Below are positions 1 through 8,560 of a stretch of DNA of 54,481 bases, in pieces. The translations under genes were made by a program, and so were the position numbers. The DNA comes from DAOPZC01 sp035353175 (GTDB lineage Bacteria; Verrucomicrobiota; Kiritimatiellia; RFP12; UBA1067): contig DAOPZC010000031.1 of assembly GCA_035353175.1 (NCBI GenBank), positions 1-54,481 of the forward strand, given 5' to 3'. Each line of letters starts with the position of its first letter. Position 1 is the stretch's first letter. The notes under the pieces were generated by a model. That model was given only the letters and a program-made list of their open reading frames with translations, was not told the origin of the DNA and did no database searches.

Positions 1-160
1 CGTCGCGATGGCCAGCGGCTCGTCGGCCGGCCCCCTGCCGGAGAGCGCGCCGACGACTTGGCCAATCGAGAATACCAGCGCGTACCGTTACTTCGGGCCG
101 ACGTTCAAGTATGAGCTTGGCGCGATCTGGCCGGATGGACTGCTGATCCGCATCCGATGA
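1..160 (+). CDS. C-terminal fragment of an unknown protein (runs off left edge)
   Basis: The frame beginning at base 2 is open to a TGA at 158-160, giving the last 52 residues of a protein that starts outside the window. It contains YRYFGPTFKYELGAIW and ends GLLIRIR. The aromatic-rich, in-frame sequence looks like genuine coding, but I recognise no domain. The 80 bases after the stop show no gene. The family cannot be named from this tail. Confidence 0.5.
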   Translation, partial: VAMASGSSAGPLPESAPTTWPIENTSAYRYFGPTFKYELGAIWPDGLLIRIR

Positions 161-273
161 TCGCGGGATCGCGGATGACGAGACGCCCTTGGACGCGCCT
201 GCATCACGCGATTAGGACGCGCCGTTAAACCGAATCTCCGGCTTGCCCGGTATACGTTCCGGAGCGCTTTACG

Positions 274-537
274 CCACTTGCCCATCTCGCAGGCCTGTCT
301 CATGGCGCGGTTCCCTTGGATATCGCCGATGCCCCAGGCGCCCGTGCCGTACACCATGCCTTTTTCACATGCGCCGTCCAGGCAGTCCAGGAAACCCCGG
401 AACTCTTCGACCGTCCGCTCCAGAGTCTCCTTTCTGCTGTCCGCCGCCGTCAGAATGAAGTTGAACTCCTTGTTGGTGACCTCCGTGCAGCGCGCAGGCC
501 CTCTGGCCTTGGCAGTCGGGTTTTCTTTTGTTACCAT
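274..537 (-). pseudogene. Flavodoxin-family / NADPH-dependent FMN reductase remnant
   Basis: The minus-strand frame that opens at 537 resembles the C-terminal third of flavodoxin-family (iron-sulfur flavoprotein-like) reductases. The recognisable part runs from about 492 to 274, with blocks EFNFILTAADSRKETLERT, FRGFLDCLDGACEKGMVYGTG and AMRQACEMGKW, where the family normally ends soon after. From there the frame continues as basic, low-information sequence to a stop near 88. The N-terminal flavin-binding half, about 110 residues, is missing: the DNA where it should lie belongs to the plus-strand cytochrome-like gene and its leader. I read it as a truncated, dead gene. Family recall from sequence alone is fairly confident; loss of function is inferred from the missing half. 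Confidence 0.6.
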
Positions 538-580
538 CCCTTCAAATCAAATTGAGAGCTTCAAGGTTTGGGGGCGCAAG

Positions 581-3500
581 ATGCGGGGATGGGGACCTTT
601 CATCGCGTGGACGCTTTGCTTGACGGGCGTTTTCGCCGACGAACAGACGGACGCGTTGTCGCGCGCGTTGATCGAAGTGCGCTCATCTTTCCAGCAGGGA
701 TTGGCGCAGTGCGTCGACAACGCGGCGCGCATACCGGCTTCATTCAAGCCGTTTCAGAGCCCGCGCGTAAACTATGGCGATGCGCCGCTTCCGGTGTCGG
801 TGGACGTGGCCGGGCTCGAACATCTCTGCCTCACGGTAAAAGGCACCATGGGCGGCGGACACACCTACTGGGGCGAGCCTGTGCTGATCGACGCGGCGGG
901 CAAAGCCACGCGGCTCACCGACCTTCAGCCGCAGGTCGTGGTGCTGGGGTGGAGCGAGCTGCGCGTCAACAAGGGCGGCGGCCCATTCTACTCGATCGCA
1001 AAACAGAGAATGGCGTTCGGCCTTTTCGCGCACGTCGACAGCTACGTGAGTTATCCGCTCGGCCAGAAATACGTGCGCTTTGAGGCCAAGGCCGGCATCT
1101 CGGACACCGGCTCGCAGGGCGCGCATGCGGTCTTCGGCGTTGCCGGCGGGTTCGACAAGCGGCAGGTGCAGTCGATCCTCAGGGGCAGCATGGAGAACGA
1201 GAGCGTGGGCGACCTCGGCCGCACGTGGCAGGTGGCCAACGAGGGCGGCGCACTTGAGCTGGTGCCGTGGATCCGCACGCCCGGCGCGGGGCACATCGAC
1301 ACGGCGGTCCGCACGTTGCTGGCGCAGTGCGGCGACGAGCCCGAACTGGCCCGGCGCCTCGCGGCGATTTCGGCCTCTAAAAAAGAGGGCGGGGAGCCGG
1401 AGTGGCTCACCCTCTACTTCGACGTCCTGGCGACGAAACGCCGGTATGCGGCGCTCGACGAAGCGGCCGCGCAGCTCGACGTGCTCTGCGCCTTTATGGC
1501 GGCGGAAGGTGTGCCGGTCGACGCCTTCCGCGCCGAGATCGACGCCGCGAAGCAGGGCGTGGCCGCGGAGCGCCGCAAGGGCGCGCAGGCCTTGCAGGCC
1601 TACTGCGAAACGCTGGCCGCCCTGCGCCGCAAGATCCTGTTCACGCACCCCGCGGCGGATTTCAAGGATCTGCTCATCGACGTGCGGCACCTTCCGCTCT
1701 ATTACCACAACGTGGACCAGTACCTCGGCAGGAACAGCCGTGTCGCGCCGGGATTGATGGTGCTTGAGGACTGGAAGGGCGCCGTGCCCAAAGAGCGCTG
1801 GCTGACGCGCGACAAGTTGCCGCCGGGCGGCACGCAGCATCCGGACCTCTCCTACGATGGCAAAAAAGTGCTTTTCGGGTTCTGCGACCACACAGAAAAG
1901 GAGCCGCAGAAGCGGCGCTTTATGATCTGCGAGGCGGCGGTGGACGGCAGCGGCATCCGGCAGGTGACGGGCACGGCGGCGGACCCGTGGGAGCAGACCC
2001 GCCGCGGCGGCGCGTACACGGTGATCATCGAGGATTTCGATCCGCACTATCTGCCGGACGGCGGGTTCGTGTTCACCTCCACGCGCAGTCAGGACTTCGG
2101 ACGGTGCCACGCGGGCCGTTACGCGCCGGCCTTCCTGATCCACCGCGGTGAACTGGACGGCACGCGCATCCGCGCGCTGAGCTGGGGCGAGGCCAACGAG
2201 CTCGATCCGGCGGTGCTGAACGACGGGCGCATCATTTACAACCGCTGGGAATATGTCAACCGCCACGACTGCCTTTTCCACAAGCTTTGGACGACGCGCC
2301 CCGACGGCACGGGCGCCGCGAGTTTCTACGGCAACCTCACGCCGGTTCCTCAATCGCTCTCCGAAGCGCGCGCAATTCCCGGCAGCGGCAAGGTGATGGC
2401 CACCGCGTCGGGGCATCACTCTTTCACGGCGGGGAGCATCGTGCTGCTCGATCCGCTTAAAGGCGTGGACGGGCCCGATCCCGTCTATCGGCTGACGCCC
2501 GAGGCCAAGTATCCCGAGTCGCAGGGTTTCGATACGACGACCTACGTCTCGCCCTATCCCTTGACTGAGCGGCTGTTTTTCGCGGCGTGGTCGCCGTATC
2601 CGCATGTGAGCCAGGGCGATTCTCCCGGCTCGGAGGCCGGCGCGGAAAAGCGCGGGCAGCGCTGGGACGCCTATGCGATCTACCTCGTATATCACCACGG
2701 CGGCAAGGCCTACCGCGAGCTGGTCTACAGGCCGAAGGAGAAGGTCTCAGCGTTCACGCCGATCCCGATCCGCCCGCGGCCCGTGCCGCCGGTCCTGCCC
2801 TCCAGCCTGCCGGAACAGCCGAAGGCTGCAACGGGCACCTTCTACGTGCAGAACGTCTACCAGAGCCTGCACCCGATCGAGCCGAACAGCGTGAAGTATC
2901 TGAGGATCAACGCGCTCTTCAACCAGCCGACCCCCCGTGTGCCGCACCGCGCCTGGGTGATGGACGAGGTGGCCAAAGGCGTCATCGGAACCGTGCCGGT
3001 CAAGCCAGACGGATCGGTGTCCTTCTCGATGCCTTCGCGCACGCCGGTGCAGCTCCAGCTGCTCGACGCGGACAAGATGTGCGTGATGAACATGCGCTCG
3101 TTCATCTACCTGCAGGATGGCGAGCATGCCAGCTGCGTGGGGTGCCACGAAGAGCGGGGAAAATCGCCGCCCGTCGCCTATGCGCCCGTCGCGCCGCAGG
3201 TGCCGGTTCCTGTCCCCGGTCCCGACGCCGCGCGCGGCTTCAACTACGTGGCGACGGTGCAGCCGGTGTGGGACCGTTACTGCATCCGCTGCCACGGCCT
3301 CGACAAGACCGAGGGCGGTGTGAACCTGACTGGCCGCTATCTCGAGCGTGAGACCGAACGCTATCCGAGCGGCAAGCTTCGCATGGGTGCCTCGTATGAC
3401 ACGCTGGTGCGCAATCCCAAGTACTACAAGATGATGGACCGCAACTGCGAGACCGTTACATCCAAGCCGAAGGACTATCTGTCGCACGCGAGCGGACTGC

Positions 3501-4006
3501 CTTCTTGGATCCGGAAACACGGCAAGGAGAAAGGCGCGGAGCTCGATCCCGCGAGCTGGGAGCGGGTCGTCACGTGGTTGGACGTCAACGCGCAGCTCTA
3601 CGGCAACTACAGCTTCAACCGCCCCGAGAACCGCGAGCCTTGCCCTGAGGGCGAGAAGGCGCTGCGGGCCTACGTCAAAGAACAGTTCGGCGAGACGCTG
3701 GCCACGCAGCCCTTCGAGGCGCTGGTGAACAACGGGTGTCTCGACGAGAGCCGCATCCTCAACGCGCCGCTGGCAGCCGAAGCTGGCGGGTGGGGCCAGA
3801 TCGCAAAATGGAAGAGCCGGGACGAGGAGGGCTTCGGAAAGATGCGCGTCCTCGTTGCGTCTTCGCTGAAGCCGCAGGCGTGCTCGGACCGCGATTTCAC
3901 GTGCGGCAGCCCCGAGCGGTGCCGCTGCGGCGCGTGCTGGGTCAGATCCTGTGAGGCGGACTATCGCCAGAAGCACAGGCAGGAGCAAACGGCGCGGACA
4001 GACTAA
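581..4006 (+). CDS. Secreted HzsA-related di-haem protein (NPCBM-like, beta-propeller and cytochrome c segments)
   Basis: A protein of 1141 residues starting at ATG 581, chosen because MRGWGPFIAWTLCLTGVFA is a good signal peptide; the frame opens farther upstream without coding character. Order of parts: signal peptide; an NPCBM-like beta-sandwich near residues 65-180; a helical stretch; a WD/PD40-like propeller near 415-675 (HPDLSYDGKKVLFGF, DPHYLPDGGFVFTSTRS); then a C-terminal region with two haem c motifs, CVGCH at 852-856 and CIRCH at 901-905, and a cysteine-rich tail. This layout matches the HzsA-related proteins common in PVC bacteria, named after the hydrazine synthase alpha subunit. 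Real hydrazine chemistry is not implied: no HzsB or HzsC homologue is nearby. It probably acts in the periplasm or outside the cell as a redox or sugar-related protein; the substrate is unknown. Confidence 0.8.
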   Translation: MRGWGPFIAWTLCLTGVFADEQTDALSRALIEVRSSFQQGLAQCVDNAARIPASFKPFQSPRVNYGDAPLPVSVDVAGLEHLCLTVKGTMGGGHTYWGEPVLIDAAGKATRLTDLQPQVVVLGWSELRVNKGGGPFYSIAKQRMAFGLFAHVDSYVSYPLGQKYVRFEAKAGISDTGSQGAHAVFGVAGGFDKRQVQSILRGSMENESVGDLGRTWQVANEGGALELVPWIRTPGAGHIDTAVRTLLAQCGDEPELARRLAAISASKKEGGEPEWLTLYFDVLATKRRYAALDEAAAQLDVLCAFMAAEGVPVDAFRAEIDAAKQGVAAERRKGAQALQAYCETLAALRRKILFTHPAADFKDLLIDVRHLPLYYHNVDQYLGRNSRVAPGLMVLEDWKGAVPKERWLTRDKLPPGGTQHPDLSYDGKKVLFGFCDHTEKEPQKRRFMICEAAVDGSGIRQVTGTAADPWEQTRRGGAYTVIIEDFDPHYLPDGGFVFTSTRSQDFGRCHAGRYAPAFLIHRGELDGTRIRALSWGEANELDPAVLNDGRIIYNRWEYVNRHDCLFHKLWTTRPDGTGAASFYGNLTPVPQSLSEARAIPGSGKVMATASGHHSFTAGSIVLLDPLKGVDGPDPVYRLTPEAKYPESQGFDTTTYVSPYPLTERLFFAAWSPYPHVSQGDSPGSEAGAEKRGQRWDAYAIYLVYHHGGKAYRELVYRPKEKVSAFTPIPIRPRPVPPVLPSSLPEQPKAATGTFYVQNVYQSLHPIEPNSVKYLRINALFNQPTPRVPHRAWVMDEVAKGVIGTVPVKPDGSVSFSMPSRTPVQLQLLDADKMCVMNMRSFIYLQDGEHASCVGCHEERGKSPPVAYAPVAPQVPVPVPGPDAARGFNYVATVQPVWDRYCIRCHGLDKTEGGVNLTGRYLERETERYPSGKLRMGASYDTLVRNPKYYKMMDRNCETVTSKPKDYLSHASGLPSWIRKHGKEKGAELDPASWERVVTWLDVNAQLYGNYSFNRPENREPCPEGEKALRAYVKEQFGETLATQPFEALVNNGCLDESRILNAPLAAEAGGWGQIAKWKSRDEEGFGKMRVLVASSLKPQACSDRDFTCGSPERCRCGACWVRSCEADYRQKHRQEQTARTD

Positions 4007-4090
4007 CGGCCTGTCGCACCAGGCCTCATCAACCGCCAGAGCGCGTGAGGCTCGCGACCGGCCAGCCTGATCGTAGAGCGTGAGAATTTG

Positions 4091-4118
4091 GACAAACAGA
4101 TAGATTTTTTCGTTTGTC
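4091..4118. promoter_or_regulatory. Inverted repeat GACAAAC / GTTTGTC upstream of the PATR gene
   Basis: Seven-base perfect arms at 4091-4097 and 4112-4118 surround an A+T-rich 14-base loop. The element lies 85 bases after the di-haem gene and 93 bases before the next start codon. It could be an operator or a weak terminator stem. The rest of this 204-base gap shows nothing else clear. Confidence 0.25.
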
Positions 4119-4210
4119 AGACATTCAACAAGCGGGGGCAAGTGAGCTAACATCAGAATATAAAAGGCCGATCAATAACTGTAAAAATGGAAAAAAGAGG
4201 AGTGATCCTG

Positions 4211-7200
4211 ATGGCTGCTTGGTTTAAAGATGTACCGGTGTGCCTTGTGTTCCTTATTTTTACAGCGGGTGTGAACGCCGCCGAACGCATCTGGACCGGC
4301 GGAGGGGGTGACGCGCTCTGGAGCAACCCCGCCAACTGGGCCTCGGGCGCGCCTGATGCGGGCGACACGCTGGTCTTCGGCGCCAGTTCCGCCAGGGACA
4401 TCACCAACAACTTCTCGGCGGGCACCGCGTTCGCCGGGATCACCTTCCTGGCCGGTTCCGGCGGCAAGTTCACGCTGAGCGGCAACGCCTTCACACTGAA
4501 AGGGGACCTCACCACCTTTTCCGGGTATACGCCGGAGATCGCCCTGCCCCTGATCCTCGGGACGGACTGCCAGTGTCTGGGCTCCAACGGGACACTCGCG
4601 ATCAGCGGCGCGATCAGCGGCCCCGGCGGGCTGCGGTTCGAGGGCAATACTGCGTCCGGCGTCACGTTCACGCTTTCCGGCGACAACACCTTCGAGGGCC
4701 CCGTGGTCGTGACCAACCGGGCGCGCCTCGTAGTCTCTTCCCCCAGCGCGCTCGGCAGCCCTGCGGCCGGGACGACGGTGTACGGCCCGAACGAAACGTG
4801 GCTGCAAATTTCCGGCGGCATCACGCTCGGCGAGCCCATTACCCTGCTCGGCTCGGACGGCGGCCCGAACTATCATCCCTGTCTGAAGAGCTACAGCGGC
4901 ACCAACACGCTCAGTGCCCCCATCTATTCGACGTCACTCGGTTTCCGCATGCGCGTCTATGCCGACGCGCTCATCCTGCGGGGGGGCGTCATCTCGCCCG
5001 ATACGACCGGGACCTTCTACTTCGAGACGTCGACGGGCACGGAAATCGTGGTCACGAACCGGCCGCTGTTCCTGGGCAACGGCGCGGGCCTCTACTCCTC
5101 CTACGGGGGCAAGTTGGTGCTCGCCGAGCCCGGCAACACCTACGCCGTCTTGCACGCTTACGCCGGCAGCACGGTGCTGGCGACCGCGCCCAACGCGCTG
5201 GCACCCTATGGCATCGTGCGGTGCGGCATAAGCTGGTGGGACAAGGACACGAGCATGTTCGACCTCAACGGCTTCTGCCAGACGGTCGGCCCGCTGGAAT
5301 CGTATGCGCTGCCGTCCGGCGTCCACGTCATCACCAGCGCCGTGCCCACGGTCCTGACCGTGGTTCAGCGGTATAACTCCACGTTTAGGGGCGACATCGC
5401 CGGCGCGGTCAGTCTCTACAAGACAGGCGCCAGCACGCTGACCCTGACCAACCTCACACCGATGACGACCTCGGGCCGGGTCACGGTCGCTGCGGGCACG
5501 CTGGCGCTCGGTAACGCCGCCGGCAGCGCCGGCGGCTTCGGGGCGGTCCCGGCGGTCCGGGTGCTGCCCGGCGGCACCCTGGCCCTGAACAACGGCGCAG
5601 GCTTGCCCGACACGTCGGAGATCAATGTCTTCACCGGTGGCGTCTTGTCGAATGGCATGATCAACGTCCGCGCGGGCACCACTGAGACCGTCGCGCGCTT
5701 CTACATCGAGGGCGCGCAGCAGGCGTCCGGCACGTGGGGCGCGACCGGCAGTGGCGCGACGCACATCAACGACGTCTTTTTCAGCGGCGGGGGCCTGCTC
5801 AGCGTGACGGATGACCCTGCAGTCGCCTACACGGAAGTCGTCTGGGACAAAGAGGGGGGCGACACCCTGATGTCCACCAAGGAGAACTGGTCGGGCGACA
5901 CCCTACCGGCGTTCACGGGCTATGAACGGGCGGTCTTCGGCGCCGGCGCCGGTCCGGCCGGCGTGGACACGAACGCCTCGTTCTACAAGATGGTCATCAA
6001 CTGGCCCAGCAGCGACTTCCACTTTGATAACATTGCTGGCGGCGGCAGTCTCACGCTCGGCCGCGGCGGGATCGAGATCCCCGGCCCAGCCAGTACCCGT
6101 TATAATCGGATCCGGGTGCCGGTGACGCTGGCCGACGACCAGTTCATCACCCTCACAAACGGCTACGTGTTTTTCGAGCAGCCGTTATCGGATGGCGGCA
6201 ACGGGTTCGGGCTGACGGTGTGCAACCCCAGCAGAGGTAACGCGGCGGTGATCCCCCAGAACCAAAACACGTACTCCGGCAAGACGGTGCTCAAGAACAG
6301 AAGCATAATTTACATTAGGGGCAGTGGCGACGTGCTGGGCAGCACGGCCGGCGACACCCTCGTCGAGAACGGCAGTTATCTGTATATCGACACCGAAGAC
6401 AATGCAAAAGGCCTGACCGTTGCCGAACCCATCGTGCTGGATGGGGACGGGACGCTGAGCTACTCGGGCACCCTCCAAAACTACAGAGGCACGAACGTCC
6501 TGACGGGCCCGATCTCCGGCCTGAACAACAGCGCGCGCATCAGATCTACAACCGTTGGATCGAAGCTGGACATTACGGGCGGGATCACGGCGGATGCAAC
6601 AGGGGGGTCTTGCATTCTCGCGACGGACGGCGGCGGAACAATCACCGTACGCGAGAAGCCCGTGTACGCGAACACCTTCTACGCCAACGGCAAGAGCGTG
6701 GGGGGCATGGTGGTCATCGCGGCGACCGGCAACGTCACCCGAACCTGCTACATGAACGCGAACGTGCGGCTCGGCGCTCAGGAAGCGTTCGAGTACCTCG
6801 GGAACCTCATCCTCGGCAACGACGGCAGAATTGCGAACATCGACCTCAACGGCTGCGGACTGACGGTCCGCCGCTCGCTGAGAACGGACGTGAACAGCAC
6901 CAATTCCTTGATCTTCAGCGCGGCTCCCGCGACGCTGACCGTTGATCAGACCGTCGACACCACGTACGGCGGCAGCTTCGCCGGGGCGGTCAGCCTGATC
7001 AAACGCGGCGCCGGGACCCTGACGCTAACCAACGAGATGGACAGAAGCACCACGACCTCGGGCGGCGTCACGGTCAAAGCTGGCACGCTCAAAATAGCCG
7101 GCGACTACGGCTCGCTGGGGCCGGCCTGCACGAACATCACGGTCGAGGGCACCGGCACGCTGGCGCTCGAAAGCGCAGTCTCCATGCTCTCGGACGACGC

Positions 7201-7429
7201 GGCGGTGCGGCTCGTCCCCGCGAATGCGGGGAGCGCCAAGATCAGCCTCGCCGCGGGCGTCGACGAGACGGTCGGCTGGTTCTTCTGCGGTGGCGAGCCG
7301 ATGTATCCCGGCACCTACGGCGCGGCCGGCAGCGGCGCCGAATATGTGGACGATTCGCGCTTCGCTGGTTCCGGCGTGCTGCGGGTGCTTCACGGGAAGG
7401 CGAAAGGCATGATCTTCAGCCTCTACTGA
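4211..7429 (+). CDS. Secreted PATR (autotransporter-associated repeat) beta-helix protein, internally duplicated
   Basis: A protein of 1072 residues. I chose ATG 4211 because AGAGGAG lies 8-9 bases before it; an in-frame ATG at 4187 has no such site. MAAWFKDVPVCLVFLIFTAGVNA is a signal peptide. The rest is Gly/Thr/Ala-rich beta-strand sequence typical of PATR repeats (TFTLSGDNTFEGPVVVTN, LYKTGASTLTLTN, LIKRGAGTLTLTN). The protein is made of two similar halves: IWTGGGGDALWSNPANW near residue 26 matches VWDKEGGDTLMSTKENW near 541, and both halves end in a block like SGTWGATGSGATHIND. No autotransporter barrel or PEP-CTERM sorting tail is visible, so the protein is probably released or held at the surface by other means. 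An adhesin or glycan-binding role is inference. Confidence 0.8.
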   Translation: MAAWFKDVPVCLVFLIFTAGVNAAERIWTGGGGDALWSNPANWASGAPDAGDTLVFGASSARDITNNFSAGTAFAGITFLAGSGGKFTLSGNAFTLKGDLTTFSGYTPEIALPLILGTDCQCLGSNGTLAISGAISGPGGLRFEGNTASGVTFTLSGDNTFEGPVVVTNRARLVVSSPSALGSPAAGTTVYGPNETWLQISGGITLGEPITLLGSDGGPNYHPCLKSYSGTNTLSAPIYSTSLGFRMRVYADALILRGGVISPDTTGTFYFETSTGTEIVVTNRPLFLGNGAGLYSSYGGKLVLAEPGNTYAVLHAYAGSTVLATAPNALAPYGIVRCGISWWDKDTSMFDLNGFCQTVGPLESYALPSGVHVITSAVPTVLTVVQRYNSTFRGDIAGAVSLYKTGASTLTLTNLTPMTTSGRVTVAAGTLALGNAAGSAGGFGAVPAVRVLPGGTLALNNGAGLPDTSEINVFTGGVLSNGMINVRAGTTETVARFYIEGAQQASGTWGATGSGATHINDVFFSGGGLLSVTDDPAVAYTEVVWDKEGGDTLMSTKENWSGDTLPAFTGYERAVFGAGAGPAGVDTNASFYKMVINWPSSDFHFDNIAGGGSLTLGRGGIEIPGPASTRYNRIRVPVTLADDQFITLTNGYVFFEQPLSDGGNGFGLTVCNPSRGNAAVIPQNQNTYSGKTVLKNRSIIYIRGSGDVLGSTAGDTLVENGSYLYIDTEDNAKGLTVAEPIVLDGDGTLSYSGTLQNYRGTNVLTGPISGLNNSARIRSTTVGSKLDITGGITADATGGSCILATDGGGTITVREKPVYANTFYANGKSVGGMVVIAATGNVTRTCYMNANVRLGAQEAFEYLGNLILGNDGRIANIDLNGCGLTVRRSLRTDVNSTNSLIFSAAPATLTVDQTVDTTYGGSFAGAVSLIKRGAGTLTLTNEMDRSTTTSGGVTVKAGTLKIAGDYGSLGPACTNITVEGTGTLALESAVSMLSDDAAVRLVPANAGSAKISLAAGVDETVGWFFCGGEPMYPGTYGAAGSGAEYVDDSRFAGSGVLRVLHGKAKGMIFSLY

Positions 7430-7437
7430 GACTCGCG

Positions 7438-7475
7438 TTCCCGGGCGGCGATATCCGGGAACCGGGGCACCCCGG
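7438..7475 (+). terminator. Two adjacent GC-rich hairpins after the PATR gene
   Basis: Arms TTCCCGG (7438-7444) and CCGGGAA (7455-7461) are followed at once by CCGGGG-CA-CCCCGG (7462-7475). They sit 9 bases past the PATR stop codon. There is no T-run, so factor-independent termination is uncertain; mRNA 3'-end protection is an alternative. Confidence 0.4.
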
Positions 7476-7601
7476 CCCACGGGGATTTCCGGCTGAGCGG
7501 GTCGCGCTTGAGAAAGGGGGCAGGCGCTGACTCGCTCTTCAGGACGAAGAAACTCCGACTGCCGACAACGTTTGCCACGAACCCGTATTAAGGAAACAAC
7601 C

Positions 7602-8468
7602 GTGAAACGAACAACCTCGTTTATTGTCAGCTTCCTGCTGTCCGCATGCTCGTACGGCCAGGCCGGGAGAGTGCTTGAGAATCTTTCAGCGGCAAGTGCA
7701 ATCCTGAACAGCGACATCAAGTACTCGGTCTATCTGCCCCCGGATTACGACACCTCGCAGCGAAGCTACCCGGTGCTTTATCTGTTGCACGGGGCCGGCA
7801 CCGAGGGGCATCTCTCATGGGTGCAGTGTGGCGAAGTCCAGTATATCGCCGACAAAGCCATCCAGAACGGGAACAGTACCGCCATGATCATTGTCATGCC
7901 TGACGCCAATGCCGGGAAGCGCGGCTATTTTAATTCCGTCAAGGGCGACTGGCGCTATGAGGATTTCTTTTTTGGTGAGTTCCTCCCCTTTATAGAAAAA
8001 CAATACCGGATCAGAGGAGAAAAACGCTATCGGGCAGTTGCGGGCTTGTCGATGGGGGGCGGGGGCACCTTTATCTATGCCTTGCACCATCCGGAGCTGT
8101 TTTCTTCCGCCTGCCCGCTCAGCGCCAATGCCGGGCCGCTGACGTTGAGCGGCACAAAAGAGCATCTGGAGCGCTGGAAGAAAGAAACCTATACTGAAAG
8201 CGAGTCCGAAGATTACTATCAACAGTACAGCGTTGCACATTGGGTTGACAAAATGCCCGAGGAGCTGAAGAAGGCCGTGCGCTGGTACATTGACTGCGGT
8301 GATGACGACTTCCTGTTCGAAGGGAATTCTGTGATCCACATCGCGATGCGGAAAAAAGGGATACCTCATGAGTTCCGCATCAGGGATGGCGGGCACACCT
8401 GGGCATACTGGCGTTCGGCGCTGCCGGACGTGCTGAGCTTCGTTTCACAAACGTTTCATCAAGAGTGA
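7602..8468 (+). CDS. CE1/esterase-D-type secreted carbohydrate esterase (putative lipoprotein)
   Basis: An alpha/beta hydrolase of 288 residues. The GTG at 7602 is preferred because AAGGAA precedes it and the product begins with a signal sequence whose LSAC at residues 13-16 is a lipobox, making an outer-surface lipoprotein likely. The body matches the feruloyl/acetyl-xylan esterase (CE1, esterase D) family: YPVLYLLHGAG, then GLSMGG with nucleophile Ser150, an acidic residue in CGDDD (234-236), and His265 in DGGHTW. It would remove acyl groups from plant or host polysaccharides. The gene is visibly poorer in G+C than its neighbours, which suggests separate acquisition. It faces the AraC regulator gene on the other strand. 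Confidence 0.85.
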   Translation: MKRTTSFIVSFLLSACSYGQAGRVLENLSAASAILNSDIKYSVYLPPDYDTSQRSYPVLYLLHGAGTEGHLSWVQCGEVQYIADKAIQNGNSTAMIIVMPDANAGKRGYFNSVKGDWRYEDFFFGEFLPFIEKQYRIRGEKRYRAVAGLSMGGGGTFIYALHHPELFSSACPLSANAGPLTLSGTKEHLERWKKETYTESESEDYYQQYSVAHWVDKMPEELKKAVRWYIDCGDDDFLFEGNSVIHIAMRKKGIPHEFRIRDGGHTWAYWRSALPDVLSFVSQTFHQE

Positions 8469-8560
8469 TCGACGAGGCCAGCATCGTCGGCGCGGCGCTG
8501 TCGCCGGAGGAAATCCGCGTGCGACTCGCCGGCGGCGACGGAAAACCGGGCTCACTTTGA
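8465..8560 (+). pseudogene. C-terminal scar of a LamG-domain protein
   Basis: Immediately out of frame with the esterase stop, a 31-codon frame reads IDEASIVGAALSPEEIRVRL before a TGA at 8558-8560. This is the usual closing strand of a LamG/concanavalin-like domain (pattern: IDEvrIynrALSpeEI). No upstream part survives, because the esterase coding begins right there. It overlaps the 3' end of the AraC gene. I infer a leftover from a deletion or insertion that joined the esterase to this spot. Confidence 0.5.

Noticed and set aside
278..580. N-terminal extension of the di-haem gene to an earlier ATG
   Set aside because: The extension is the shadow of the flavodoxin remnant; a proper signal peptide begins at 581.
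740..2698. Long minus-strand open frame (652 codons) opposite the di-haem gene
   Set aside because: It is the high-GC antisense shadow of a gene with clear haem and propeller motifs; the translation is Arg/Ala-rich with no domain.
581..4006. A hydrazine synthase
   Set aside because: Only the alpha-like layout is present; no beta or gamma subunit genes or other anammox genes are seen.
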